Assembly: GCA_963575745.1 (NCBI GenBank)
Contig: CAUYUJ010018059.1
Span: 803,501 to 867,500 of the forward strand
Length of the DNA: 64,000 bases
DNA from: Prorocentrum cordatum
Taxonomy: Eukaryota; Sar; Dinophyceae; Prorocentrales; Prorocentraceae
Reading direction: 5' to 3'
Below, one piece after another: positions 19,922 through 29,995 of this stretch. Both the position numbers and the translations under genes were made by a program. The notes under the pieces were generated by a model, which saw only the letters and a program-made list of their open reading frames with translations, searched no databases and had not been told where the DNA came from. Every line of letters begins with the position of its first letter. Position 1 is the stretch's first letter.

Positions 19922-20539
19922 TCAACCCTTCTGGGACATGACAATTGCGATGCAGTTCGCCTCGCGCACGTCCTGCCTCGAGGTATCGCCCACTGGGTCA
20001 TCATGATCACGTTTCGTATGCCAGCGAGCGCAGTTCACCCATGTAGAACACTGCGGTGAGAACCAGGCCGTGCCACGAGGCTTCACCGCTAGTATCGTCA
20101 GGGCAGTGAAGGTAACACCCACTACAGATGTCAAATCATCCCACGGGCGGCCCGATTTCAGCTCAATTGCTACGGCTCGCCGTCCACGACTTGCAATTGT
20201 CTTGGATACAGCTGCGGTACCTGCGAACACTTCCACGAAGTCTACAGTGCGAGCCTCTAGCTTCGGAGTGCTGTCAACCTTTGCAGTCAACGCTTTGAAA
20301 ACATTCACGTCGATGCCATCCTCAGTGCATAGATTCAAATGCCCCACCTGGCGGTGGATCTCCTCCTCTAGATGCATGGCAGTATCCGCACGACGGATGT
20401 CTGATTCATCCATGGGGTAGGCGTCAGGATTCGCCACGGCAGCTACCCATGGATTGTCGGCACCTCGCCCATTGCGCAGCACTGCGGGCGGCGACCTAAT
20501 ATCCTGGGAGGAGCGGGAGGGATCCTGCGGTGTCGCCAT
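19922..20539 (-). CDS. C5-methyltransferase-like gene of the insert, first half (exon 1)
   Basis: The ATG at 20539 starts MATPQDPSRSSQD. After a 110-residue leader, VDFVEVFAGTAAVS matches the SAM-binding motif I (FxGxG-like) of C5 methyltransferases. An acidic position (AIELKSG) follows, then WFSPQCSTWV, which keeps a candidate catalytic Cys but has QC in place of the usual PC of motif IV. The frame stops shortly after IAIVMSQKG at 19922, before motif VI, which is found in the next minus-strand segment. The substituted motif makes activity doubtful. It is a different lineage from the methyltransferase of the host YR element, which has GTPCQTW. Confidence 0.65.
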   Translation of the reverse strand: MATPQDPSRSSQDIRSPPAVLRNGRGADNPWVAAVANPDAYPMDESDIRRADTAMHLEEEIHRQVGHLNLCTEDGIDVNVFKALTAKVDSTPKLEARTVDFVEVFAGTAAVSKTIASRGRRAVAIELKSGRPWDDLTSVVGVTFTALTILAVKPRGTAWFSPQCSTWVNCARWHTKRDHDDPVGDTSRQDVREANCIAIVMSQKG

Positions 20540-20839
20540 AAATGTATACACTGAGCTGGAGCCGACCCTGCATGTTGAACATGGAATATATGCGACGTTC
20601 GAGCGTCGATCGATGGGCAAATTGAGCCAGATCTCTCAGGATGACGTTTAATCCTTCATCGGTGAATGTCGTGTATAGCTTTGGCGAGCCATGGAATATT
20701 GTCCTGGCTGGGCGGGTGACTCAACTACTGGGGTGGTGTGTCGGAAGGGGTTGAAAGGACAGATAGCCAACGACATCGGCAAACGAGATTTAGATATGGG
20801 TGTTACTCTCAGAAAGTTAACCTACCTCAACGGAGGTGC

Positions 20840-21066
20840 GCTATCCTTCTCCTCCTCCTCCGCCTCCTCCTCCTCCTCCCGTCCTCCTCATCCCCCCCCT
20901 CCTCTTCCTCCTCCTCATCCTCGTTCTCGGCTTAGGCTGTGTGTATGCGTATGCGTGTGTGAGTGGTGAAGCGTGCGCGCGCGAGCACGTGGGCGTGCGT
21001 GACCTCCAAGATGACCCAAGGGTAAATCGGAGGAGAAGGAGGAGGAGGAGGAGGAGGAGGAGCAGC
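20840..21066. repeat. (TCC)n and (GGA)n tracts
   Basis: A TCC tract at 20845-20930 is followed by a short GT stretch (20935-20965) and a GGA tract at 21030-21066. They separate the methyltransferase-like exon from the transposase-like exon. Confidence 0.9.
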
Positions 21067-21157
21067 AGGAGCGGGGACCTATAGCGTTGCCATGTTGGTT
21101 CAATACGTTTCCAGCTCTGGCTCAAAGCTTCGGATACCGCTTGCAGACGTCACTTAG

Positions 21158-22325
21158 TTACGACCTTGGCCCCTCTCCCCCTTCCCACTCCCACCCCGTC
21201 CACACGTAACATATTTTGGGTGTCCCACGTGTCCTGTCCGCCAGGTGCACTACGAGGTGGTGCTTCGGCACGTGCCATACCCCAGAGGCCTCACACGCAC
21301 GCAAGAATATTCCACAACACCCAACAACTTGGTCCCGCTCTTCTTGGTGCACAACGACTCCCAAAGTCCTGACCATTCCCAAGAATTGCATCATTGCACT
21401 GCCAGCCATAACGAACGCCTCAGTGAACACGGCAGCGCCCCCTAATTGTTGCAGCTCGAAAACAGCAAAGTCCAACAACACTCCCATTTCGCCTGCTTTT
21501 GCCTTCAGGGGTCCACCTGGATGTTGCCAACTGCGAGCGTTACATTCCTCATGACCCCCCAGCATACCCCACGTAAGTTGCGACACCCGACGGTTCGAAG
21601 GAATGGTGTTTTCTTCTTCCCAGTTCCGGAGGTCGGCGACAAGCCGACGCAAGCCCAGTTCCTTCTGTTGCTCCTCAGTGCCTTGGATGCCCCATGGGTT
21701 TTTCAAAATGAGCCTCCAGAATGCGCCGCATGTCCATCTCTGAACAGGCCCGTAATATATTGTATGCAATGAATCGATGGCGAGCGTGCGGTATGGGCTA
21801 GTTGATAACTGCCTTGAAAAAAGAGGACACCTGTGCATCACTGGATCTATGACTGCGTCCCCAGCTTTCCGAACTCTCCACAATGTAACCAAGAAAGGCG
21901 TGGGCTTAGTGTCTATGGCACCGATGTCGCACAACTCTGGCGACGGCTCAACGCGGTCCCCAGGCTGCAACTGCACGCCTGAAACAACGACTTGTGTGCT
22001 CACCACGCGTCCTCCAGTTGTTTTTTTTCTTTTAGTCCAGATTAGGACTTGCAGGAATGACCGCCTCTCGACTTCGGATTCGATTTTCACAAACAGTTCA
22101 CACATCTGACACGAATCTTCATATTCGGACTCTGTCCGAATCGGCCAAGGCAGCTCGTCTGCCCCTATGATGTCATCAAACTCGTGAAGGCATGCTGCAG
22201 GCAAGCTGCAATATTGGCATGGCGAGAACTTACTTGCCCAAGATGCTAATCCGAGCGTCTTGCTGTGCTCGGCCCAATCCCCTTTGATCCACCAGCCGCG
22301 TGGGCCAGGCGTATGAGGTCCAGCT
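21158..22325 (-). CDS. Candidate DDE-type transposase of the insert, second exon
   Basis: The conserved reading starts near 22300 with WWIKGDWAEHSKTLG, has a CQYCSLP pair and acidic stretches, then DSLHTIYYGPVQRW, which resembles the D-x-LH...G block around the second catalytic Asp in Plavaka/KDZ-like transposases. It ends with VPKHHLVVHLADRTRGTP. The frame extends upstream into an 11-bp minisatellite (22385-22452), so the ORF start there is spurious and an intron at about 22330-22600 is likely. The C-terminus near 21190 is probably a splice donor. Assignment as transposase rests on motif spacing only. Confidence 0.5.
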
Positions 22326-22384
22326 CCTTGCGTTGCCTGATCGCGCTGGCGATGCTGTATATGTCGTGCATGTTCAGTGCAGAC

Positions 22385-22452
22385 AGCGTTGATTTTGCAT
22401 TGGCATTGCATTGACTTTGCGTTGGCTTTGCATTGACGTTGCATTGACGTTG
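22385..22452 (-). repeat. 11-bp minisatellite GTCAATGCAAN
   Basis: Six or so units of GTCAATGCAAC/A read on the minus strand, within the presumed intron of the transposase-like gene. Same family as 18363-18422, 23935-24115 and 28388-28575. Confidence 0.85.
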
Positions 22453-22559
22453 TCTTGATTTACCGCCTACCGTGTCCGTCTATCTTGCCTGTCTATTTTG
22501 CCCGTCTACCTTACCGTCTATTTCGCCCGTCGGTTTTCCAGTTGGGTTGCGGATCGAGC

Positions 22560-23414
22560 GATAGCTTGGCGTATCCACAGGAGGCAACATGTGGCAAAAC
22601 TTTTCCGCTGCGACAAGGGGTCGCTCGGGTCCCAAGCAGTGCCGTCGTGACGCTTGGTCGGGGACTGCCCCGAAACTAATGCTTGACACATCCAAGAAAG
22701 TGCTAATAGTCCTGGGTACACAGAGCACCAGCCTCTACAACCGCAGAGACACTTGTCTGAGCCCAGAAGAACGCCCGCCACGTGCCGTTTTTCCGTCAGG
22801 AGGTTGATGATCCAGAATCCCAAGATAGTGTCCGACCTCCCTCCCACGCCAGACGTGTAGTTCACCCCGTCCACATACAACCCCAGGGGAATTGGTTTGT
22901 CAACTCCATCCCGTTCCGCCTCTATCACCGCAGGGTGGGTCTGATAACAAGGGAGGTCTAAGACGGTTTCTTCTCTGTCGTCGGGGTCTGCACGGACAAG
23001 CTGTAGGCTCAGCGGGTCAGTCTCGATTTCATCTGCAACAGACGCCCAGATCGGTCGGAAGGGGATGTCTCGAATCGATCGCGTCGCTGCCCGCCTCACG
23101 TTGCAAGGAGTTGGCACCATATACAGATCGCCTGGGCCTGGGGGAACTGTATCGAGGTGTCGTTGATAAGACCCACTCTGCTTTCCTGGGGCGCTACTGT
23201 AGATGCTGAACGACCCACCTGGCACTTCAGCAACCTGGCAACGGTAACATAGAACGCAAACATCATATGCCGACAACTTCGCCGAAGCGTACAGACTCAG
23301 GATGTGTTTCAGAAGTTCAGACCCTGCTTCCCGCCGTGCCTGTTGCTTTCGAGCATCACCTCCAGGAACCCATGGCACGGAGAGACGCCGCCGCCGTTTG
23401 GCTTTGGGCGCCAT
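22560..23414 (-). CDS. Candidate DDE-type transposase of the insert, first exon
   Basis: The ATG at 23414 gives a basic start MAPKAKRRRRLSVPW (nuclear-localisation-like). Residues about 60-100 hold a Cys-containing segment. Near residues 190-250 come PIPLGLYVDGVNYTS, with a candidate first catalytic Asp, then a zinc-binding-type CLCGCRGWCSVYP and RHDGTAWDPSD. A Cys cluster between the first and second Asp is known in KDZ/Plavaka-type transposases. The frame decays after about 22600 and the gene continues at 22320. I am fairly sure this is a real conserved protein, less sure that it is a transposase. Confidence 0.55.
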
Positions 23415-24593
23415 GATGAGAAGCTAGAGCCAGTGCAGCTATATACTGAAAACTATGCCTGCAACCTGGCTCAGGATAACTTCCCAGGGGCCACTTACCC
23501 CTGCCCCGCCAACTCCGAGGGTGGGCGGAAGGAGACGAGTTGAGGATCGGGACCGTGAAATGAATTGTGGGTTCGCTGCCCTGCAGCAGGGCACACAGAA
23601 GTTGACCCCCACCCCATGCCATCGCATTGCAATGACCTTTCCTCTGGATCGCCCGAACTACAAGATTTCTGCCAGTGGCAGCAAGTGTAAACTGACGCTG
23701 GGCGCGAAGCAAGCGCCTCTCGGGCGCGCTGGCAAAAAAGTGGCATCTGGCCCCTTGTGGCGCACTCAGACCCCATCTTACGCTGTCCTCTCTTACCATC
23801 TTACCTCGGACCAGACCATTTTTGAGTCAACAGCTGACCAGCGAGGTCAGCAGCAGGCCAACACAAGGCCAACATTCAGTTAACGGTAGGCCAGGGACCC
23901 CCTTAGAGCGCGTCGGCCCAACGAAAACCGAGGTCAACGATGGTCAATTGAAAGTCAACGGAAAGTCAACGGAAAGTCAACGGAAAGTCAACGGTCCAAA
24001 TTCAACGGAAAGTCAACGCACGAAACCTGTAAAAACACAGGGTTTCTGACCAAAGTCAACGGAAAGTCAACGGTAGGTCAACGGTCCAAAGTCAACGGAA
24101 AGTCAACGGTAGGTCGGGGGGGGGTTGGCAGGGGTCGAGTGCGCTCTAGCCGGCTTGCCACTGCTGCAGATGCGTACGAAACCGGCTCGGCGCTTGTCGA
24201 GGAGCGTCCGTGGGTCTCAAATTGCCCAGACGACGGAGAATTATCCAGCTCGCCACGTGCTTGCCCTAAGCGGAACATATACTGCATGGGCCAAAGCCCT
24301 GTGCGACCCCGAGGTTGCATGCCAGGATTGGCACCCATTGCAATGATTGCATGCGAACGCCTACTAAAGTTCCGAGCGTGCTGCGCCATCGTCGACGATT
24401 GTCATACATTACATGATCATATCATGTGCAGTTTCAAACCTCAGCTAAGCAAAAACTGATATCATCCTAAACCTTCCCTGGAATGAGTGTACAGAAAGGC
24501 CTGAAGAAAATCTCGTCGTTCGATGGCACAGCTTCTGCACCGATCCCCTGGTGCTGGGGGCAATTTGCTGTGGCAGCCGTCAGTACTCGAGGT
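23415..24593. other. Gene-free interval with an 11-bp minisatellite
   Basis: No coding region is supportable. 23935-24115 holds GGAAAGTCAAC units (11 bp) in plus orientation, related to the GTCAAYGCAAN family. Confidence 0.6.
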
Positions 24594-25118
24594 TCACGCC
24601 GTAGCGGTGGCCTGCATCCTCTGCTCCCTGAGCCCCTTGGCCTGAATCAGGTAGGCCATCTCACACTCCACCTGCGAGATCTGGCACTCCATCTCATTGA
24701 TGTCGCTCACCGCCTGGTGGAAGCTGACTGTGTCGGCCGACTTCTCGTAAGCTTTGAGGCCGACGGAGAACACCTCGCGGAGCAAAGCGTTGCTACTCTT
24801 CAGGTCCTTGAGGTCATTCACGTACTTCAATAGATCGCTCTGCATGTCAGCCTTCCTTGCGAAAGCCCACGATTCGTCCCTGGTCAGCTGATCGAGGAAC
24901 GATTCGGCCTGCGATGTCACCAGCGAGTACTTGGTGTACAGGGCCCTGGCGTTCTTCACGGGGTCAGCCTTGCTCGCGGCTGCCTGGGAGGCAGCCTTCC
25001 CTGCAGCCTTCGCTTTCGCCTTGCCTTTCGGCACTGCTGTCGGTGGCGGCGCCCCTGGCTGCTTCGCGCTCGCCTTCCCTGTAGCCTTCGGCTGTGCGGG
25101 CGGTGCGGCAGCGGCCAT
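24594..25118 (-). CDS. Unrecognised Lys/Ala-rich protein with helical C-terminus (174 aa)
   Basis: Starts with an Ala/Pro/Lys-rich tail (KGKAKAKAAGKAASQ), like histone-H1-type or nuclear tails. A helical domain of about 110 residues follows (ALYTKYSLVTSQAESFLDQL, LLKYVNDLKDLKSS, INEMECQISQVECEMAYL), likely coiled coil, then stop. The frame is open upstream of the ATG at 25118 through SGKRQRTS to about 25165, so it may be an internal exon joined across a CAG acceptor. Same strand as its neighbours in the insert. Function unknown; DNA binding through the basic tail is a guess. Confidence 0.6.
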   Translation of the reverse strand: MAAAAPPAQPKATGKASAKQPGAPPPTAVPKGKAKAKAAGKAASQAAASKADPVKNARALYTKYSLVTSQAESFLDQLTRDESWAFARKADMQSDLLKYVNDLKDLKSSNALLREVFSVGLKAYEKSADTVSFHQAVSDINEMECQISQVECEMAYLIQAKGLREQRMQATATA

Positions 25119-25189
25119 GCTCGTCCTCTGGCGCTTGCCTGACGGCTCGCCCTCCTGCGGAGCTTGCCAGCGATATGATCAGAAAAAAA

Positions 25190-25445
25190 AAAGCTGAGGA
25201 GGAGGAGGAGGAGGAGCAGGACGAAGAGAGAGGGACGGATGGGGGAGAAGACACGGAAGCGGACAGGAGGAGGAGGGAGGGAGGAGAGGAGCAGACGGGG
25301 CAGGAGGATCAGGAGTTGAAATGAGGATGGCAAACCCCTCCTCCTCCTCCTCCTCCTCCTCCTCCTCCTCCTTGTGTTCCTTCTCACTATCCTCTTCCTT
25401 CTTCTCCTCCCCCTCGGGCTCTCCTCCTTGTCATTCGGTCAGTCT
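25190..25445. repeat. (GGA)n then (TCC)n tracts
   Basis: GGA-rich DNA at 25195-25315 is followed by TCC-rich DNA at 25338-25440. The two are complementary and could pair as a long purine/pyrimidine hairpin. 25660-25890 is a further CT-rich stretch, and 25960-26400 shows no gene. Confidence 0.85.
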
Positions 25446-26501
25446 TCTTGTACCCAGTCACCCTCGTCAAGTGGGCGGCAACTTAAGCAGTGTGTCTTCA
25501 TAGGGAGCTCCACCGTAGGACCCAGTGGCAACGGCGCACCTCTCACACGCTTCGTGGCCTCATAACGCAGGCAAGGCAGCAACAGCTGGGGTTCGCGGCG
25601 TGTCCTGGCCACCAGCCGCAGGGCGGCCACCAGCGCCACCAGCGCCACCAGCGTTGCCAGCTGCCTCCCCTCTCACCCTTGCGCTCTCTTCTGCGCACCC
25701 GTCCCTTCAAGCGACGACTTCCCGCTATTCCTCCTTCCTACTGCACTTCCCCATCACAACCTTCTCCTCCTCAATCCTCGTCCTCCTTCGCCCTCCCTCC
25801 CCTCTCCTCCCTCCCTCGTCCTTCCTCCCCCTCCTCCTCCTTCTCCGTCTTCGTCAGCCTCTCCCCTTCTTGCTTCCCACGGGGGCATGAACAAATTCCC
25901 GAGGCCTCAAGATCAGTTCAATATAGGAACGCTACGGTGAGATGCATCTGAAGGCTCTGATATATGTATATATATGGACATATATATATAGAGTCAAGTG
26001 AACGTGCCACACTTTGTGCTCAGCGACCCCCCCAGTGGTGTGATTGGTGCCCCCCTGATTTAGAGTGTCCATTCGATTTCTGCTCACGACTGCACGCGTT
26101 GGGATCGTTTCTTGATGGGCGTGTGGGGCCACGGGGGAATGCACTTCGTCCCTTCGCGTAACGGGGCAGCGTCAGTATACACAGTCAAGTAATATTGATT
26201 TGTCGCGGGTGCATCCCTTCAAGGGTTTTATGTTATTTTGCATTGCGTACATAGCAAACAACGGGTGTGTCATTGGATTGTCGATGTTGATTTCGATCGT
26301 GGTCTTGATGATGTTGCTGGTGCGTATCTTATGATGGTGACGATGTTGGGATTGGTGATGCTGGGTATGGCCCGACGACGTCATGGTGTTTATGGTGTGT
26401 TGACGTGGAGATGCATGAGATGGTGATGACTGATGCTGGTTCAACAGTTTCCAGCCACCCTTCAACCGCACTCGATCTGTTACGTGCCGAGTTGCACGCC
26501 A

Positions 26502-27284
26502 CTAGTCGAAGCAGGGGATCTCAGGGATCGCTGGAAGCGGCGGGATCACCAGGTGGGCGTCCTTGTCAGTCGTCATGTTGGGCGGGCGGCTCGTGGAAAG
26601 GTGCTGGGCCTCTTCCTCTGCCAAGGGCACCGAGGGGGCTGCCGCTGGCGAAGCACCGCCACCTGCAGCGACGACTGGCTTCTGCTTCTTCGGGCTCGGC
26701 GTGCTGTATGCGGAGGCAGCTGCTGGCTTCTTACGGGGGCTGATCTGGGCACTGACAGCTTTGCTCTCGGGAGGCAGCTCAACCGCGGCCTCGGCGGGTG
26801 CCGCGCCAGCTGGTGCGGCGTCAAGCGCAGCAGCTGGACGTTTCAGACTTGCTTTGGGGCGAGCGCCTTTCTTGCCGTAACCACGCTTCGCCTTCTCCGC
26901 CTCTAATTGCGGCTTGTCGTAGCCGCCAACATACAAGTCGCCGAGCTCAGAGATCACCTTGGCGCCCGTCTCGCGGTCGGGGTACCCAGTGAGAGATAAC
27001 AGTTGGGTCAGCTGCTTGTCCTTCGTGCTCCAGAGAGTGATCCATTCCTTGTCGTGCTTCCTCGTCCACTTGGCCTCGAGCTTGGCACCGCCCTTCTCGC
27101 CAGACCAGATTGGCTTCTCGAGCACGCGCCCCTTGGTCTGCGTTGGCTCCTGGAGCTCGTCAGGGACCTTGAGCTTCATGCCGTCAGGCCACACTGCGTA
27201 GGAGATGTCGCACTCATTCTTGAGCGCGGCGTACTCGACTAAGACTTTCTTGCCCTTCTTGTCGGGGTCCTTCCTCCAAGCTGC
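26502..27284 (-). CDS. Unrecognised nuclear-like protein, exon 2 (about 260 aa)
   Basis: Coding begins after a CCCAG acceptor at 27285 with AAWRKDPDKKGKKVLVEY. Then come KVPDELQEPT, an EAKWTRKHDKEWITLW block and YGKKGARPKASLKRPAAALD, after which a long Ala/Pro/Lys-rich low-complexity tail (SPRKKP, PSPKKQKP) ends in EIPCFD-stop at 26502. The SPKK-like motifs resemble minor-groove DNA-binding tails. It probably continues from 28203-27540, since that exon ends in the same orientation just across an ATCGC microsatellite. No known family. Confidence 0.6.
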   Translation of the reverse strand, partial: AAWRKDPDKKGKKVLVEYAALKNECDISYAVWPDGMKLKVPDELQEPTQTKGRVLEKPIWSGEKGGAKLEAKWTRKHDKEWITLWSTKDKQLTQLLSLTGYPDRETGAKVISELGDLYVGGYDKPQLEAEKAKRGYGKKGARPKASLKRPAAALDAAPAGAAPAEAAVELPPESKAVSAQISPRKKPAAASAYSTPSPKKQKPVVAAGGGASPAAAPSVPLAEEEAQHLSTSRPPNMTTDKDAHLVIPPLPAIPEIPCFD

Positions 27285-27295
27285 CTGGGCGGTCG

Positions 27296-27475
27296 CTCGG
27301 TCGAGTCGAATCGGATCGAATCGGATCGGACCGCATCGCATCGCATCGCATCGCATAACATCGCATCGCGTCGAATCGGTTCGCGTTGACTCGAAGGCAA
27401 TCGAGCGGCCACTCGAAACAAATCCCACCAAATCGAATCGATTCGATTCAACTCGTTTCGGATCCAGTCGAACTG
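27296..27475. repeat. ATCGC/ATCGG pentamer microsatellite
   Basis: Units GAATCGGATCGG and CATCGCATCGCATCGC fill the presumed intron between two minus-strand exons. Confidence 0.85.
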
Positions 27476-27539
27476 AAACGTGAGCATCCGACTATCACAA
27501 TCAGCCAACGCGCGTCGGAACGATCGGCCTTCATCTCCT

Positions 27540-28203
27540 TGCTCCAGCCGACCAACCACCCATCGACAAGCTCGCCCGCTGCATCCACTGGCACAGCTGG
27601 TGATTCATGCTGTGCTGGCTCATCAGGTTCTGCAGGGTCCTCAGCTTTGTGCTCCTCCTCGGCCTCCTCATCAGCCTCATCATGAGCATCCTCATCTCCT
27701 GCAGCGTCTCCGTCATCCGTTTCGCCGTCCTCGTTGGTGCCCTCGGCGAGCTCGGATGCAGCACTCGGGGCACAAGCTGACCGTCCGAACACGTTGGCCC
27801 ACTTCGGTATCGGGTTTTTGCGCACTCCGTTCGCCACGTGTTGCAGCATCAAGTGGATCGATCTTGCTCTCCCTTCACTCCACGATTCAGCTTGATCTGC
27901 GAGCTTCCAACCTGGAGAGGACTCCTGATTGCCCGCGAACTCAAGGAGGAGTTTCTGGAGCACGCTCTTGGCAGGGATCTTGTTATTCGTGATGGACCTC
28001 AGCCGCTTCAATAGCCTGGCGTTCTGGCGCAGTGAATCCTCGTCTTGTTGAGGCCCGTATTCGGCTGACTCGGGCTCGTCCAACTCAGCTTCGAAGGTCT
28101 GCAAGATCAGTTTCTGAGTGCTCTCGTCGATCTCAGTGGTCACGCTGCCTGGCGGCCTGCCCTTCTGGGCCGTCCCCGCAGGCTTCTTCGCGACCGCAGC
28201 CAT
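27540..28203 (-). CDS. Unrecognised nuclear-like protein with AT-hook-like motif, exon 1 (about 220 aa)
   Basis: The ATG at 28203 is preferred over the earlier in-frame ATG at 28248, giving MAAVAKKPAGTAQKGRPPGS. KGRPPG resembles an AT-hook core. Then come KLILQTFEAELDEPESAEYG, a helical domain (LLKRLRSITNNKIPAKSVLQ) and IPKWANVFG, followed by an acidic Glu/Asp tail (about residues 165-205) and AGELVDGWLVG, where the exon probably ends. The acidic tail plus AT-hook suggests chromatin association, an inference only. Confidence 0.6.
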
Positions 28204-28387
28204 GCGAGCGCGCTCGCGCCGACAGGCTCGCCGAGCTAGACGAGCCAAACCGGCTATACGGATGATTTCCAGGAGCGAAAAAGGACGATGAACATATCAG
28301 GATGTTGGTGATAATGGACTGTCCGCGGAAAGATGAAGTGTAATGACCATATACATACATATAGCAACACATAATTCGATGCAAGAT

Positions 28388-28575
28388 CAATGCAGTATCG
28401 ATGCAAGGTCAATGCAACGTCAATGCAACGTCACTGCAATATCGTATTGAATGTCGACGCGTGGTTAGTCAACGCAAGGTCAATGCAAGGTCAACGCAAC
28501 GTCAATGCAAAGTCAACGCAAGGTCAATGCAAGGTCAGTGTACGGTCAATGCAACGTCAATGCAACATCAACGCG
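28388..28575 (+). repeat. 11-bp minisatellite GTCAATGCAAN, plus orientation
   Basis: About 16 units of GTCAAYGCAAN with small variation. The orientation is opposite to 18363-18422 and 22385-22452. Confidence 0.9.
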
Positions 28576-28729
28576 ACGGGATGTGAGATAACCCCACCCC
28601 TGCTCGGATCCCAGCCCCTCCGAAGCGATCTCCATGCCCGCCGCCGCCGCTGCGCTGCTGGGGCCGCTCGCCTGGCGGACGCACACTCTCGCCCACCGGC
28701 TCCTTTCTTAAATTCCTACTCTCACCGCT

Positions 28730-29210
28730 CTCATGCCTCTCCTCCCCCACCTCCTTATTTTTCCTGCATCCCTCTTTCATCATGCATCCTTCGCCTATTA
28801 TGTCTCCCTCCTCCTCTGTCTTCCTCCTCACCCCTCGTCCTCGTGTCTACTCCAGTCTGCCCAGATGTTGCCTCATCCGTCCTCTGACCTACCTCCTCTT
28901 GGTCACCTCTCCGACTGCTCTTCCCTCCTTACTCCTCCTCTTTCGCTCTCCCTCCTCCATCATTCCTTTCTCTCCTCCGCGCCTTGGGCACTGCCTGCGC
29001 CAGCGAAGCCGCGGGAGCTGCAATTGCGGCGTGCGGCTGGGCCTCGTGGGAGGGGTGGAGAATCGTATCCTCTTTCTCCTCCTCCTCCTCCTCCTCCTCC
29101 TCCTTCTCCTCCTCCTCCTCCTCCTCCTCCTCCTCCTCCCCTGTCTCCTCCTCCTTCGTTATCCTCCCTCATCCTCCTTCTGCCTCCTCCTCCTCCTCCT
29201 GGCTCGAGCC
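28730..29210. repeat. (TCC)n-rich polypyrimidine region
   Basis: Long TCC/CTC-rich stretch, densest at 29070-29160. Leu/Ser/Pro ORFs on the plus strand across it are artefacts. Confidence 0.9.
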
Positions 29211-29719
29211 TGGTCCGACGCCTCATCGTTCACCACCGCATTCTGCAACCAAGTCTCGTGCTTGGTCCAAACCTCGACGAACTTTTCGTTCATCTCCCTC
29301 TGGACGTACGCGAAGAGCAGCGTCTCCGAAGACTCCTCCCACTCAACGAACGGGCTCCCCAATTGAATCAGTTTCGCACATCTAGTGCTTGCAGCTCTCC
29401 ACCCTTCTGGGCCGCCGCCGTATTTCCATGCCATGCGGCCAATCGTGACCATGGAGCTCTTCTTCACCCATTCGTGCTCCACGGACGTCGTCTTGGTCGT
29501 CTTCTTCTCGTACTTGGCGTAAAGCTCCTTGGCCCAGTTCGCCCTGAACTCAGCCTGGTTGTCGCGGCCCTTGATCTTGGCGTACTGCGTCGCCACGCCC
29601 TCGATGTCCGCCTTCTTGTGGCGCTCCCAGACGCCAGCGATGCTGTTGCCCTGCTTCCCCTTCGTCATGAAGTAGAAGTTCGCAGCCTGGCGAGTTGCAT
29701 TCATCGTAGTCGTCGCCAT
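29159..29719 (-). CDS. Unrecognised protein of the insert (about 186 aa)
   Basis: The ATG at 29719 gives MATTTMNATRQAANFYFMTK. The rest is mixed and globular: GVWERHKKADIEGVATQYAK, EFRANWAKELYAKYEKK, MAWKYGGGPEGWRAAS and FAYVQREMNEKFVEVWTKHE. It then runs into Arg/Glu repeats encoded by the TCC tract, so the true end or splice site is probably near 29210. An earlier ATG at 29737 adds MPRRRI. It belongs to the minus-strand set. No family recognised. Confidence 0.6.
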   Translation of the reverse strand: MATTTMNATRQAANFYFMTKGKQGNSIAGVWERHKKADIEGVATQYAKIKGRDNQAEFRANWAKELYAKYEKKTTKTTSVEHEWVKKSSMVTIGRMAWKYGGGPEGWRAASTRCAKLIQLGSPFVEWEESSETLLFAYVQREMNEKFVEVWTKHETWLQNAVVNDEASDQARARRRRRRQKEDEGG

Positions 29720-29729
29720 GATCCTCCTC

Positions 29730-29995
29730 CTCGGCATTATTGCTTCTCCTCCTCCACTTCCTTCTCTTCTCTTCTCTTCCTCCTCCTCCTCCTCCTCCTC
29801 TTCCTCCCCCTTCTCCGCCTCCTTGGTTCTCCTCCCTCCTCCTCCTCCTCCTCCTCCTCCTCCTCCTCCTCCTCATCATCATCATCATCATCCTCCTCCT
29901 GCTCCTCCTATCCTCCTCCCCCGCCTCCTCCTCCTCCTCCTCCTCTCCTCCTCCTCCTACTCCTACTCCTACTCCTACTCCTACTCCTATACCTA
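29730..29995. repeat. (TCC)n, (CAT)n and (TACTCC)n tract
   Basis: TCC runs with a short CATCATCAT block near 29875-29892 and CTACTCCTACTCC near 29955-29990. Confidence 0.9.
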
